Source of the DNA: Robiginitomaculum sp036478975
GTDB lineage: Bacteria > Pseudomonadota > Alphaproteobacteria > Caulobacterales > Maricaulaceae
Length of the DNA: 7,748 nt
NCBI GenBank assembly: GCA_036478975.1
Contig: JAZGFA010000068.1
Span: 1-7,748 of the forward strand
Reading direction: 5' to 3'
Within the stretch, counting starts at the first letter, position 1, and every line of letters begins with the position of its first letter. A program made the position numbers and the translations under genes. Positions 1-6,014 of the stretch are shown in pieces. The notes beneath the pieces were generated by a model. The model saw only the letters and a list, made by a program, of their open reading frames with translations. It made no database searches and was not told the DNA's origin.

Positions 1-975
1 TTTGTGCAAATTTCCGCGCCCGATGCGCAGGCCAGTAGCAAACATGTTTTTTATAGCACTAAGGCCGCGGGCGATAGCCATGTGAAACGCAGCGGGCTTG
101 ATTGGATGATTATGCGCCCCGGCCTTGTGATTGGCAGGGCGGCTTATGGCGGCACGCATTTACTGCGCGCTATGGCGAGTTTCCCCTCTGTTCAGCCCGT
201 AATTTTTTCTAAAAAACGGGTGCAAACCGTCGCGCTAACGGACGTAGCTCTGGTGGCGTGCGACGGGGCGGAGGGAAAAATTTCGTCAGGGTCAGACTTT
301 GATGTGCTTGAGGATGATAGCCATAGTTTCGGCGAAATATTGGCCCTCTACAGAAAATGGCTTGGCATTGCGCCGGCGCGTTTTGAAATCAATATCCCGC
401 TGTGGATGGCGCGCATTGGAGCAAAGGCGGCAGACGGACTGGCATGGCTGGGTTGGCGCCTGCCATTTCGCACGACAAGTCTTAGGGTGATGGAAGATAA
501 TGTGCTGGGGGATAGCGCAAAGTTTAAGACCGTTTCCACGCGTAAGCTTAGGACCTTTGCTGAAACATTAGCGGCCATGCCTGCCTCTAATGTTGAACGC
601 TTCCATGCGCGTATTAGCCTGTTTCTGCCACTTCTGCTTATCACCCTTAGTGGGTTTTGGCTTGCGTCTGGAATTATTGGCTTGCTGCATGTCAAGCAGG
701 CCATCGCCGTTTTGCCAGAGACGATGGACGCGCATATGGCGCGCGCATTTGTGCTTACGGGAAGCGGGGTTGACATTGGTCTTGGCCTGCTGATTTGGCT
801 GCGAAAATGGACGCGCGCGGCGTGCCTTGGCATGGGGTTTGTGACGGCGATATATCTTGTGAGCGCGACATTTATTACGCCGCATTTATGGGCCGATCCG
901 ATGGGGCCACTCGTCAAATCCATACCGGCTATGGCGCTCGCCCTATTCACCAGTTTCTTTTTGGAGGAACGCTAG
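1..975 (+). CDS. SDR-like NAD(P)-binding protein with C-terminal DoxX-like membrane domain (5' end outside window)
   Basis: The reading frame is open to the first base, so about 324 codons are visible and the N-terminal part, including the expected glycine-rich Rossmann motif, lies upstream. The visible start matches the second half of an atypical/extended SDR (NmrA-like, COG0702 type): an ISAPDAQ strand, then FYSTKAAGD at the usual catalytic position, then SGLDWMIMRPGLVIG, a well-conserved substrate-loop motif. After roughly residue 195 the protein becomes hydrophobic, with four likely membrane helices (for example ISLFLPLLLITLSGFW and the last segment before FFLEER), fitting a DoxX-like domain as found in known SDR-DoxX fusions. 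At the SDR active site, Phe sits where YxxxK would put Tyr and the only Tyr is one residue later, so classical SDR catalysis is doubtful. The substrate is unknown. The stop overlaps the start of the DUF2269 gene, implying translational coupling. The family call is firm; the function is not. Confidence 0.85.
   Translation, partial: FVQISAPDAQASSKHVFYSTKAAGDSHVKRSGLDWMIMRPGLVIGRAAYGGTHLLRAMASFPSVQPVIFSKKRVQTVALTDVALVACDGAEGKISSGSDFDVLEDDSHSFGEILALYRKWLGIAPARFEINIPLWMARIGAKAADGLAWLGWRLPFRTTSLRVMEDNVLGDSAKFKTVSTRKLRTFAETLAAMPASNVERFHARISLFLPLLLITLSGFWLASGIIGLLHVKQAIAVLPETMDAHMARAFVLTGSGVDIGLGLLIWLRKWTRAACLGMGFVTAIYLVSATFITPHLWADPMGPLVKSIPAMALALFTSFFLEER
963..968 (+). promoter_or_regulatory. Shine-Dalgarno GGAGGA deciding the GTG start at 975
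   Basis: GGAGGA lies inside the last codons of the SDR-DoxX gene, six bases before the GTG at 975. It supports the overlapping GTG start over longer in-frame alternatives and suggests coupled translation of the two membrane proteins. Confidence 0.75.
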
Positions 976-1448
976 TGCTATTAGAGCTAATTTTGCGGTG
1001 GCTGCATGTTCTAGGCGCGTGCGTCTTGCTTGGCACGGGGGCGGGCATTGCATTTTTTATGCTGATGGCGCACCGCACGCGGGACGCGAAAATCATTCAT
1101 CACACGGCCAAAATTGTGGTGCTTGCTGACTATATTTTCACCGCATCGGCTGTGATAGTGCAGCCGGTAACCGGAATATGGCTCGCCTCCGTCGTGGGGT
1201 GGGAGCTGACAAGCCCGTGGGTAATGCTCTCGCTTGGGCTTTATATTGCTATCGGGTGCTTATGGGTTCCCGTTGTGTTTATGCAAAAAACTATGCGGGA
1301 TTTGGCGGGGGAGGCGGCGCAAAATAATGCGCCATTACCGGCGCAATATTACAGGCTTTTTTGGCGCTGGTTTGGCTTTGGCATTCCCGCCTTTATCATG
1401 GTGTTGGCAATCGTCTGGTTGATGGTGGCGCGGCCCCCATTGTGGTAG
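975..1448 (+). CDS. DUF2269 family integral membrane protein
   Basis: This is a 157-residue protein with four predicted membrane helices at about residues 5-27, 48-70, 80-104 and 128-152. It has the family's typical opening, a WLHVLGA motif in the first helix, and matches DUF2269 (COG5528-like) in length and layout. I chose the GTG at 975 because GGAGGA at 963-968 lies six bases before it and because it overlaps the previous stop codon by one base (TAGTG). The frame is open further upstream, but that part lies inside the SDR gene. The function of the family is unknown. The conserved helix-1 His and the SDR-DoxX neighbour hint at a membrane redox role, but this is inference only. Confidence 0.85.
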   Translation: MLLELILRWLHVLGACVLLGTGAGIAFFMLMAHRTRDAKIIHHTAKIVVLADYIFTASAVIVQPVTGIWLASVVGWELTSPWVMLSLGLYIAIGCLWVPVVFMQKTMRDLAGEAAQNNAPLPAQYYRLFWRWFGFGIPAFIMVLAIVWLMVARPPLW

Positions 1449-1524
1449 CGCGCTAAAGCCGCTCTTGCATATTTCTCGTTATGTTTTACCGTGGGTTTAA
1501 ACATCTGTAAGAAAGAGAAATATT

Positions 1525-1728
1525 ATGACAGCACAACGCCTTACCATGACCCTTGCGGGCCTTTTCATCCTTATCAGCCTATTGCTTGCCCATATAACTG
1601 GGCAAATCAATATGCGCCCGGTTAGCTGGCTTTGGTTTACCGCCTTTGTCGGGATTAACTTATTCCAGTCTGGCATTACGAGTTTTTGCCCGCTTACGAA
1701 AATCCTAAAGGCCTTCGGCGCTAAGTAA
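1525..1728 (+). CDS. DUF2892 (YgaP-like) small inner-membrane protein
   Basis: This 67-residue protein has two hydrophobic helices at about residues 10-25 and 35-52. The second helix contains WLWFTAFVGINLFQSGIT and is followed by FCPLTKIL, the characteristic end of DUF2892 proteins. In YgaP-like proteins this domain anchors a rhodanese domain; here it stands alone, as often seen in proteobacteria. The ATG at 1525 follows a purine-rich stretch (GAAAGAGAA, about 1510-1519) that can act as a ribosome binding site. A 76-base gap separates it from the DUF2269 gene, so a separate promoter is possible, though I see no clear one. The last residues (FGAK) and the stop codon are duplicated in tandem just downstream. 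The family match is strong; the role is unknown, perhaps linked to sulfur or redox chemistry by family analogy. Confidence 0.88.
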   Translation: MTAQRLTMTLAGLFILISLLLAHITGQINMRPVSWLWFTAFVGINLFQSGITSFCPLTKILKAFGAK

Positions 1729-1743
1729 TTCGGCGCTAAATAA
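1714..1743 (+). repeat. 15-bp tandem duplication spanning the stop codon of the DUF2892 gene
   Basis: TTCGGCGCTAAGTAA (1714-1728) is followed directly by TTCGGCGCTAAATAA (1729-1743), differing at one base. The first copy encodes the last four residues and stop; the second repeats the same codons in frame and ends in a backup stop. This is probably a slippage or duplication event, with no effect on the protein. Confidence 0.9.
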
Positions 1744-1763
1744 TATTGAGAGGAAGCAAGTCT

Positions 1764-2324
1764 ATGTCCACAAGCAGTTTGAAATATACCCGCATAGCCA
1801 TTTGGCTGCATTGGATTATGGCCTTTCTTCTGATTGCCCAGCTTGCGGGCGGCTTTATCATGCACGCCATGGAAGGAAGCCCGCTAAAGTGGAGCCTTTA
1901 TGGCTGGCATAAATCCTTTGGGATTTGTATTTTGCTGCTGGCGATTTTACGGCTTATTTGGCGGTTAACCCATAAGGCTCCGGCTTTGCCAAGTGACACA
2001 AAACCGATAGAGCGTCTTATGGCCCGCTTAACCCATATCGGGTTTTACGGTTTAATGATTGGCATTCCTATGGCCGGCTGGTTGATGGTTTCTGCCTCTG
2101 AAACGCCCTTTAAGACCACGCTGTTTAAGCTTGTGACATGGCCGGATTTCCCGCTAACCCGCAGCAAGGCGCTTCAAGGACTATTTTCCGAGGCCCATGA
2201 ATTAATGGCCTTTGCATTTATTGGCCTGCTCGTCCTGCATCTCGCGGCGGCCTATAAGCATCACTTTATTGCAAAGAACAATATGCTCTCGCGCATGATA
2301 CCTAATTTGAAACCGCGAGACTGA
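1764..2324 (+). CDS. cytochrome b561 family protein (CybB-like)
   Basis: This 186-residue inner-membrane di-heme b-type cytochrome probably passes electrons between the quinone pool and an acceptor; E. coli CybB acts as a superoxide:ubiquinone oxidoreductase. Four helices are visible at about residues 11-33, 50-67, 92-109 and 145-163. The four likely heme ligands are His16 (in IWLHW), His49 (YGWHKSFG), His145 (SEAHELMAF) and His159 (LVLHLAAAYKHH). Their spacing closely matches the ligand spacing known for CybB. The start at ATG 1764 is preceded by GAGAGGAA at 1748-1755; an in-frame TTG at 1746 is rejected because it lies upstream of that ribosome binding site. The CoA lyase gene begins one base after the stop, so the two are likely co-transcribed. 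The family is confident; the redox partner is unknown. Confidence 0.93.
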   Translation: MSTSSLKYTRIAIWLHWIMAFLLIAQLAGGFIMHAMEGSPLKWSLYGWHKSFGICILLLAILRLIWRLTHKAPALPSDTKPIERLMARLTHIGFYGLMIGIPMAGWLMVSASETPFKTTLFKLVTWPDFPLTRSKALQGLFSEAHELMAFAFIGLLVLHLAAAYKHHFIAKNNMLSRMIPNLKPRD

Positions 2325-2325
2325 T

Positions 2326-3135
2326 TTGCATTATCGCACGCAGCTTTTTGTTCCCGGTAATCGCCCTGAGCGATTTGAGAAAGCCTGCGCGGCGGGGGCT
2401 GACCTCGTGTGCATTGACCTTGAGGACGCGGTTAGCGAAGGCGAGAAGGATAAGGCGCGCGAATTTACCTTTGATTTTTTAGAGCGCGGCCATGCGCCTA
2501 ATGTCAGCTTGCGGATAAACCCTCCGGATACGGATGCGGGCAAGGCGGATATTAAAGCCTTGCGGCAATGCGGGTTTACCTTGCCATTTATCATGGCGCC
2601 CAAGGCGAGCGATTTGGCGCAAATGACAAGGCTTGATAAGGCACTGCCCAAAGCGCTCGGCCCGCTATTTGTTATTATTGAGAGCGCGGCGGGCGTGATA
2701 AATTGCGCGCAGATTTTCTCTCATCCGCGCGTCGGCTTTGGCATGTATGGCGCGATTGATTACGCCGGTGATACGGGCTGTGATATGTCATGGGAAACCC
2801 ATCTTTTTGCGCGCAGCCACTGCGTCGCCGCCGCTAGCGCCCATAATGTCACCCTGTTTGAAGGCCCGTTTACCGATGTGCGCGATAATGAGGCTTGCGA
2901 GATTTCAACCCGCCGCTCAAAGGGGCTTGGCCTGCTGGCCCGTTCCGCCATTCACCCGGCGCAAATTCCCGCCATTTTAGCGGGCCTCGCCCCTAGCCGC
3001 GCCGAGATAGAGCAGGCGAGGCGGGTGATAGACGCCTATGACGCCGCCGGCGGCAATGCGGCCTTGCTGGACGGAAAGTTCATAGAAATCCCCGTGGTGA
3101 AATCCGCGCGCCGTATCCTTAGCCATAGCGCCTAG
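2326..3135 (+). CDS. HpcH/HpaI aldolase family CoA ester lyase (CitE-like)
   Basis: This 269-residue cytosolic TIM-barrel enzyme, of usual length for CitE-like lyases, should cleave or form a C-C bond in a 3-hydroxyacyl-CoA such as (S)-citramalyl-CoA or malyl-CoA; the exact substrate cannot be read here. Visible landmarks in order are LFVPGNRPERFEKA (residues 7-20), DLEDAV (31-36), LRINPPD (62-68), MAPKA (90-94), IIESAAGV with likely Mg ligand Glu119, YGAIDYAGD with likely Mg ligand Asp145, FEGPFTDV in the substrate region, and a late SAIHPAQIPAI with the conserved IHPxQ. The start is TTG at 2326, one base after the cytochrome b561 stop; no good Shine-Dalgarno is seen, so translation probably depends on coupling. 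Alternative names are citrate lyase beta subunit-like or mesaconyl-C4-CoA hydratase-like, but no other citrate lyase subunit is nearby, so true citrate lyase is unlikely. Confidence 0.92.
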   Translation: MHYRTQLFVPGNRPERFEKACAAGADLVCIDLEDAVSEGEKDKAREFTFDFLERGHAPNVSLRINPPDTDAGKADIKALRQCGFTLPFIMAPKASDLAQMTRLDKALPKALGPLFVIIESAAGVINCAQIFSHPRVGFGMYGAIDYAGDTGCDMSWETHLFARSHCVAAASAHNVTLFEGPFTDVRDNEACEISTRRSKGLGLLARSAIHPAQIPAILAGLAPSRAEIEQARRVIDAYDAAGGNAALLDGKFIEIPVVKSARRILSHSA

Positions 3136-3154
3136 GCTTAGACAATAGAGCAGC

Positions 3155-3191
3155 AAAAAACCCCCACGTATTAAACGTGAGGGTTTTTTTT
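3155..3191 (+). terminator. rho-independent terminator, probably bidirectional
   Basis: The left arm AAAAAACCCCCACGT pairs with ACGTGAGGG plus a T run, around a five-base ATTAA loop with one C/A mismatch. The stem is GC-rich at its base and flanked by A6 on one side and T8 on the other, so it can end transcription in both directions. It follows the CoA lyase stop by 20 bases and closes the five-gene plus-strand run. Confidence 0.92.
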
Positions 3192-3198
3192 CGAAGGT

Positions 3199-3246
3199 GC
3201 GAGGTGACTAACCTCGCGGGAAAAAATGCGAGGTGTCTAGTCTCGC
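3199..3246. repeat. pair of related 19-base hairpins
   Basis: Copy 1 (3199-3217) is GCGAGGT-GACTA-ACCTCGC, a perfect 7-bp stem with a five-base loop. Copy 2 (3228-3246) is GCGAGGT-GTCTA-GTCTCGC: same stem length and loop length, with two changed right-arm bases turning Watson-Crick pairs into G-U wobbles. An A-rich spacer lies between them. The retained pairing fits selection on RNA structure or a recent duplication. Confidence 0.75.
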
Positions 3247-3249
3247 GGC

Positions 3250-3266
3250 GGCAAATGGGATTTGCC
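3250..3266. repeat. perfect inverted repeat GGCAAAT-GGG-ATTTGCC
   Basis: Seven-base perfect arms with a three-base spacer, directly after the paired hairpins. It has no T run and is not a terminator by itself. Confidence 0.7.
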
Positions 3267-3415
3267 TTACATCGTGGGAACAATGCGGTTGATCCTATAT
3301 TTGCAATGACCGTGCCAAGAATTTACGCGCCTGAAAGGCGATTTTTGGTTTTAAATTGCCCTTAATGTGCGAATTTGGCGCGCCAATATGATTTTGAGCC
3401 AATTTAGTGTTTGTC

Positions 3416-3434
3416 CTGTCCCATTGCGGGACAG
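3416..3434 (-). terminator. hairpin after the lipoprotein stop, weak terminator candidate
   Basis: CTGTCCC-ATTGC-GGGACAG is a perfect 7-bp stem with a five-base loop, 16 bases past the stop codon of the minus-strand lipoprotein gene. No T run follows on the minus strand, so it may be an RNA 3'-end stabiliser rather than an intrinsic terminator; the 3155-3191 terminator would then act as backup. Confidence 0.4.
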
Positions 3435-3449
3435 AATTTAAAATGCGGG

Positions 3450-4715
3450 CTATTGATTGTGTGCGAGCTGGGCCGGCGCAATGCGGCGACTGGCCATTTG
3501 GTAGGCCATTACATAATTTGGCGTAATGACCAGCGGACGCTCATCGCCGGATTTACCGCGAATATACAGGGTCATGCCATAATGCTCCGCGTCGAGTAGA
3601 CGCTCTTTGGGCACAAAGACGCGCAGTTTTTCGCGGCGCGCGCAAGAGGTTCTAATGACAATCTCGCGGTCTCCATAACCATAGCCGCGGCCATAATGGC
3701 CGTAATTATAACCGCGCCTGTGACGGGTTCCATATGTCGATGGATAGGGACGATGGCTTAGGGTGCCATTGGTTTCCTTAGCCGCCATTTGCACCGCCTG
3801 GCTTTCATCTTGAAAGAACATACTGCCAATTTTATCGCGAATCTCACGACGCGAGGGTCTAGACTTCGATTTCGACTTAGCAGGTTTCGACACACTCACC
3901 GGGTCCCGCTTAGTCTTTGTTGTAGGCGCAGGACTCGGCCTAGCCGGCGGTCTCGATGTTGGCGCAGGGCGAGATATTGTCGCAGGGCGGCGACGCGATA
4001 CGGGCGTGGGCAATCCTGCGCCCATGACGTCCTTACGGCGCATATCATCGCGGGTCGGGGTAGGACCCGTCCCCGGGCCATAGCGCCCAATAGTCTCAAA
4101 AGGGTCCAGTAGGGCCGTAGGGGCGCCCGTCACGCTTGGGTCTGATGTGCCCGTATCTGGATGAGGCGTTGGGGTAGGGGTAGGGGTAGGCGTAGAACCG
4201 CCGCCATGACCACTCCCATCGCCTCCATAGCCATGACCGTAGCCATGGCCATATCCATAATCCCCGTAATGGCCGCCACCATAACCATAGCCCCCGCCAT
4301 AACCGCGATTATTATTATATTCGCTAATGCTCTCTGAGCAGGTCAGCACGGCCGCGCTAAAGTCAGCCAGCTTTGCCGCCTGTCCGCCGCCCCAGACGAT
4401 TTTGTTATAAACGCGCATTTCCGCTGGGTCATTGCTTGGCGTATTATAGGTGAGCATGACGTCAAGCCACGCGCCGCCATTCGCGCCTTCAAAGGCCTCT
4501 GCCGTTTGAAGCTGGGCGGTGCCGCTAACATTGCCGCTCCATTTAAACGGGCTGATATAGGGCAGGCGGGTTTGCCGCAGTCCCGTATAGCTATCCACCG
4601 CGTGGTAGGCCTTGGCCGCGATTTGATCGGCGGGCCGTTTTTCCAGCGCAGTAACGCAAGCGGTGAGGGAGAGGCCCGTTGTGGCTACGAGCAAAAGCTT
4701 TATTGTTGTTTTCAT
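3450..4715 (-). CDS. Gly/Tyr- and Pro-rich lipoprotein of unknown function
   Basis: I do not recognise a family. The 421-residue product starts with a lipoprotein signal (MKTTIKLLLVATTGLSLTAC): two Lys, a hydrophobic core, lipobox LTAC and lipidated Cys20. Val at +2 suggests outer-membrane sorting. Residues about 25-130 look globular, with alternating beta-type sequence and one Cys (126). Residues 137-173 are a Gly/Tyr/His-rich repeat (YGHGYGHGYGG type), residues 175-184 are five Thr-Pro pairs, and residues about 205-295 form a basic Pro/Arg/Lys/Ser linker. A second Gly/Tyr patch (RRGYNYGHYGRGYGYGD) precedes a final ordered segment of about 65 residues with one more Cys. The low-complexity middle could span or bind the cell wall. 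The next gene upstream on the same strand is the LOG-family gene, 64 bases away. A TATAGT box lies seven bases before the ATG and there is no Shine-Dalgarno, so the mRNA may be leaderless. Confidence 0.82.
   Translation of the reverse strand: MKTTIKLLLVATTGLSLTACVTALEKRPADQIAAKAYHAVDSYTGLRQTRLPYISPFKWSGNVSGTAQLQTAEAFEGANGGAWLDVMLTYNTPSNDPAEMRVYNKIVWGGGQAAKLADFSAAVLTCSESISEYNNNRGYGGGYGYGGGHYGDYGYGHGYGHGYGGDGSGHGGGSTPTPTPTPTPHPDTGTSDPSVTGAPTALLDPFETIGRYGPGTGPTPTRDDMRRKDVMGAGLPTPVSRRRPATISRPAPTSRPPARPSPAPTTKTKRDPVSVSKPAKSKSKSRPSRREIRDKIGSMFFQDESQAVQMAAKETNGTLSHRPYPSTYGTRHRRGYNYGHYGRGYGYGDREIVIRTSCARREKLRVFVPKERLLDAEHYGMTLYIRGKSGDERPLVITPNYVMAYQMASRRIAPAQLAHNQ
4167..4196 (-). repeat. short tandem repeat encoding Thr-Pro pairs
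   Basis: On the plus strand GGGGTA units repeat (with a GGCGTA variant), encoding TPTPTPTPTP at residues 175-184 of the lipoprotein. The six-base unit keeps frame when copy number changes, so linker length could vary between strains without disrupting the protein. Confidence 0.75.
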
Positions 4716-4721
4716 AGGCTA

Positions 4722-4730
4722 ACTATAGCA
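4722..4730 (-). promoter_or_regulatory. extended -10 promoter of the lipoprotein gene, likely leaderless
   Basis: Read on the minus strand, TGCTATAGT is an extended -10 element (TG-N-TATAGT). Its last base is seven bases from the A of the ATG at 4715, the usual distance to a transcription start, so the RNA would begin at or beside the start codon. No good -35 hexamer is seen and no Shine-Dalgarno fits in the six-base gap. Confidence 0.4.
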
Positions 4731-4779
4731 AATTCCGCGCCAAAGCCTAGCCTGCAATACAGTAGCCGGTTAGCGGGCT

Positions 4780-5907
4780 TTATCGCGGCGGGGTGTTTTT
4801 GATAAATTCCACCGCGTCTTTCACCCTGTCCACCGATGTAATCATGTCGCCATATGGCTCGTCTTTGGCATAGGCTTTGATAATCGGATAGATGGGCCGC
4901 GTTTTATTCCAGTAATCACGATTGAAAAACACCATAGGGCTACGCAGGCCTGTCGTGGCGTAATGGTTTTGCGCGAAGTCTTGAAATATTTCCTGTATCG
5001 TGCCCGCATTGCCCGGCGCAAAGATAATGCCGCCGCTCGCAAGGGTGATGAGCCCTTCTTCGCGCACGGAATTAGAGAAATATTTAGCGATAAGCGGGGC
5101 GAAGGGGGTTGGCGGCTCATGGCCATAAAGCCATGTGGGAATGGCGATGCTTTTGGGGGTGTCGTCACCATCGAGTCCGTATCGTTTTATCACCGTAAAG
5201 GCCAAGGCTAGCCAGTCTTCATCCTTATAGGAGGGGGCCTTGCTTAAGACCTTTATCGCCTCAAGTAATTTCTCCTTGGGGTGGCCGGCCATGCTCGCGC
5301 CCAAATGGGTGGCTTCCATCGCGCCCGGCCCGCCGCCGCTCAGCAGCAGATAGCCGTCGTTCGTCAGGCTACGCGCCATAAGCGCCGCCGCGCAATAATC
5401 GGCACTGCCGCGCGCAAGGTTATGTCCGCCCATAATCGCTACGGTCTTGGCGCTATCACGGCCCTTTAGGGTCTGGGTCAGCGCATCGGTGATGGAAAAA
5501 TCATGCAGGCGGCGGGCGAGGGCTTCGATTATGCCGTCCGGCGATATGCCGCCGCGCGCTTTAAAATGGGCGTATATCTGCGCGTCCGGCGTATCGTTGT
5601 AGGAGCGGGGCCGTTTGCCATCAAAGCCGCTAAATAAACCCTCCCTAGTGTAAAGGCGGTTGCGATACGGCGCAAAAGGCAGGCCGGTTATCGCCGGAAA
5701 CACCACCGCTCCCGCCTTGATAAGGTCGGCGGATAATTCGCGGCCCATCTCGCAGCCAAGGAATACGGCTCCGCTAATGTCTGCGCGGGTTAAAGCGCCG
5801 GCGGCCGCGGTAATGTCAACGCCCTGTATGACCGCCCCGGCTAGCGCTTCGCCGCGAGAGAGCCTTGCTTTGAGCTCGGCAAGGTCATGGATTTGAAAAT
5901 GGGGCAA
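4780..5907 (-). CDS. LOG-family (TIGR00725/COG1611-like) Rossmann nucleotide-binding protein
   Basis: This 375-residue cytosolic protein belongs to the 'lysine decarboxylase-like' LOG superfamily. Known members hydrolyse nucleoside 5'-monophosphates to free base and ribose 5-phosphate (plant LOG, PpnN); there is no real decarboxylase activity. Landmarks are VAIMGGH at 156-162, SGGGPGAMEATHLGA at 190-204, PTWLYGHEPP at 257-266, and APGNAGTIQEIFQDF at about 297-309, a variant of the LOG signature PGGxGTxxE with Asn for the second Gly but Thr303 and Glu306 kept. It is longer than minimal LOG proteins: roughly 150 N-terminal residues precede the Rossmann core, resembling the longer bacterial subgroup. 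The start is TTG at 5907, supported by AAGGAA five bases upstream. It is divergent from the brnA-like gene and upstream of the lipoprotein on the same strand. The family is firm; the substrate is inferred only. Confidence 0.88.
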   Translation of the reverse strand: MPHFQIHDLAELKARLSRGEALAGAVIQGVDITAAAGALTRADISGAVFLGCEMGRELSADLIKAGAVVFPAITGLPFAPYRNRLYTREGLFSGFDGKRPRSYNDTPDAQIYAHFKARGGISPDGIIEALARRLHDFSITDALTQTLKGRDSAKTVAIMGGHNLARGSADYCAAALMARSLTNDGYLLLSGGGPGAMEATHLGASMAGHPKEKLLEAIKVLSKAPSYKDEDWLALAFTVIKRYGLDGDDTPKSIAIPTWLYGHEPPTPFAPLIAKYFSNSVREEGLITLASGGIIFAPGNAGTIQEIFQDFAQNHYATTGLRSPMVFFNRDYWNKTRPIYPIIKAYAKDEPYGDMITSVDRVKDAVEFIKNTPPR

Positions 5908-5911
5908 GCCG

Positions 5912-5917
5912 TTCCTT
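5912..5917 (-). promoter_or_regulatory. Shine-Dalgarno AAGGAA selecting the TTG start of the LOG-family gene
   Basis: On the minus strand AAGGAA ends a few bases before the TTG at 5907. No ATG fits the protein's start better, so this site decides the start call. Confidence 0.65.
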
Positions 5918-5965
5918 AAGTTTATGAGTGATTCTACCCCGCACCGTATAGCGCCTTAAGCTCTA

Positions 5966-5994
5966 TTGCTATGCGCTGGTTTTGTAACTACAAA
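5966..5994 (+). promoter_or_regulatory. candidate promoter of the brnA-like gene
   Basis: TTGCTA (5966-5971) and TACAAA (5989-5994) are separated by 17 bases; each matches four of six consensus positions. The -10 box falls within the right arm of the adjacent palindrome, so a bound repressor would block RNA polymerase. The match is modest. Confidence 0.4.
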
Positions 5995-5995
5995 A
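5980..5995. promoter_or_regulatory. 16-bp palindromic operator candidate upstream of the brnA-like gene
   Basis: TTTTGTA-AC-TACAAAA is a perfect inverted repeat with 7-bp arms and a two-base spacer, 19 bases before the ATG at 6015. BrnA antitoxins repress their own operon through a ribbon-helix-helix-type DNA-binding fold, and dyad sites are typical for such dimers. It could also affect the divergent LOG-family gene. The dyad is seen directly; BrnA binding is inferred. Confidence 0.6.
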
Positions 5996-6014
5996 TAAGA
6001 TGAAGGAGCATGTC

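Larger units (their letters stand above)
3136..3449. other. convergent intergenic region rich in hairpins, no supported gene
   Basis: This 314-base stretch separates the ends of the CoA lyase and lipoprotein genes. Short open frames in it show no recognisable domain and no ribosome binding site. It holds the terminator at 3155-3191 and further perfect or wobble-paired hairpins at 3199-3217, 3228-3246, 3250-3266, 3328-3340 (followed by five Ts) and 3416-3434, plus the 12-bp palindrome TTGGCGCGCCAA at 3375-3386. It could be a structured 3' UTR, a repeat remnant or a small RNA; none of these is proven. Confidence 0.7.

Noticed and set aside
348..950. 200-codon open frame on the minus strand
   Set aside because: It lies wholly opposite the SDR-DoxX gene, whose protein shows clear family motifs; this frame has no domain signal or ribosome binding site.
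795..974. Upstream extension of the DUF2269 frame from an earlier start
   Set aside because: The extension overlaps the SDR-DoxX gene in another frame, and the GTG at 975 has a strong GGAGGA site and begins where the family begins.
2326..3135. True citrate lyase beta subunit
   Set aside because: No alpha or gamma subunit, ligase or citrate transporter gene is nearby; the stand-alone CitE-like lyase family fits better.
3177..3365. 62-codon frame after the terminator
   Set aside because: It starts inside the terminator stem, runs through the hairpins and has no recognisable domain or ribosome binding site.
3199..3434. CRISPR array
   Set aside because: Only two related hairpins about ten bases apart are present; there are no regularly spaced repeats with unique spacers and no cas genes.
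3789..4112. 107-codon plus-strand frame
   Set aside because: It is the antisense of the Pro/Arg-rich linker of the lipoprotein; its Arg-rich composition is what that antisense would give.
4780..5907. Lysine decarboxylase
   Set aside because: This is an old misannotation of LOG-family proteins; the visible motifs are nucleotide-binding Rossmann and PGxxGTxxE types, not a PLP enzyme.
6000..6014. ATG at 6000 as start of the BrnA-type protein
   Set aside because: The Shine-Dalgarno AAGGAG lies after this ATG, at 6003-6008, and is correctly spaced for the ATG at 6015.
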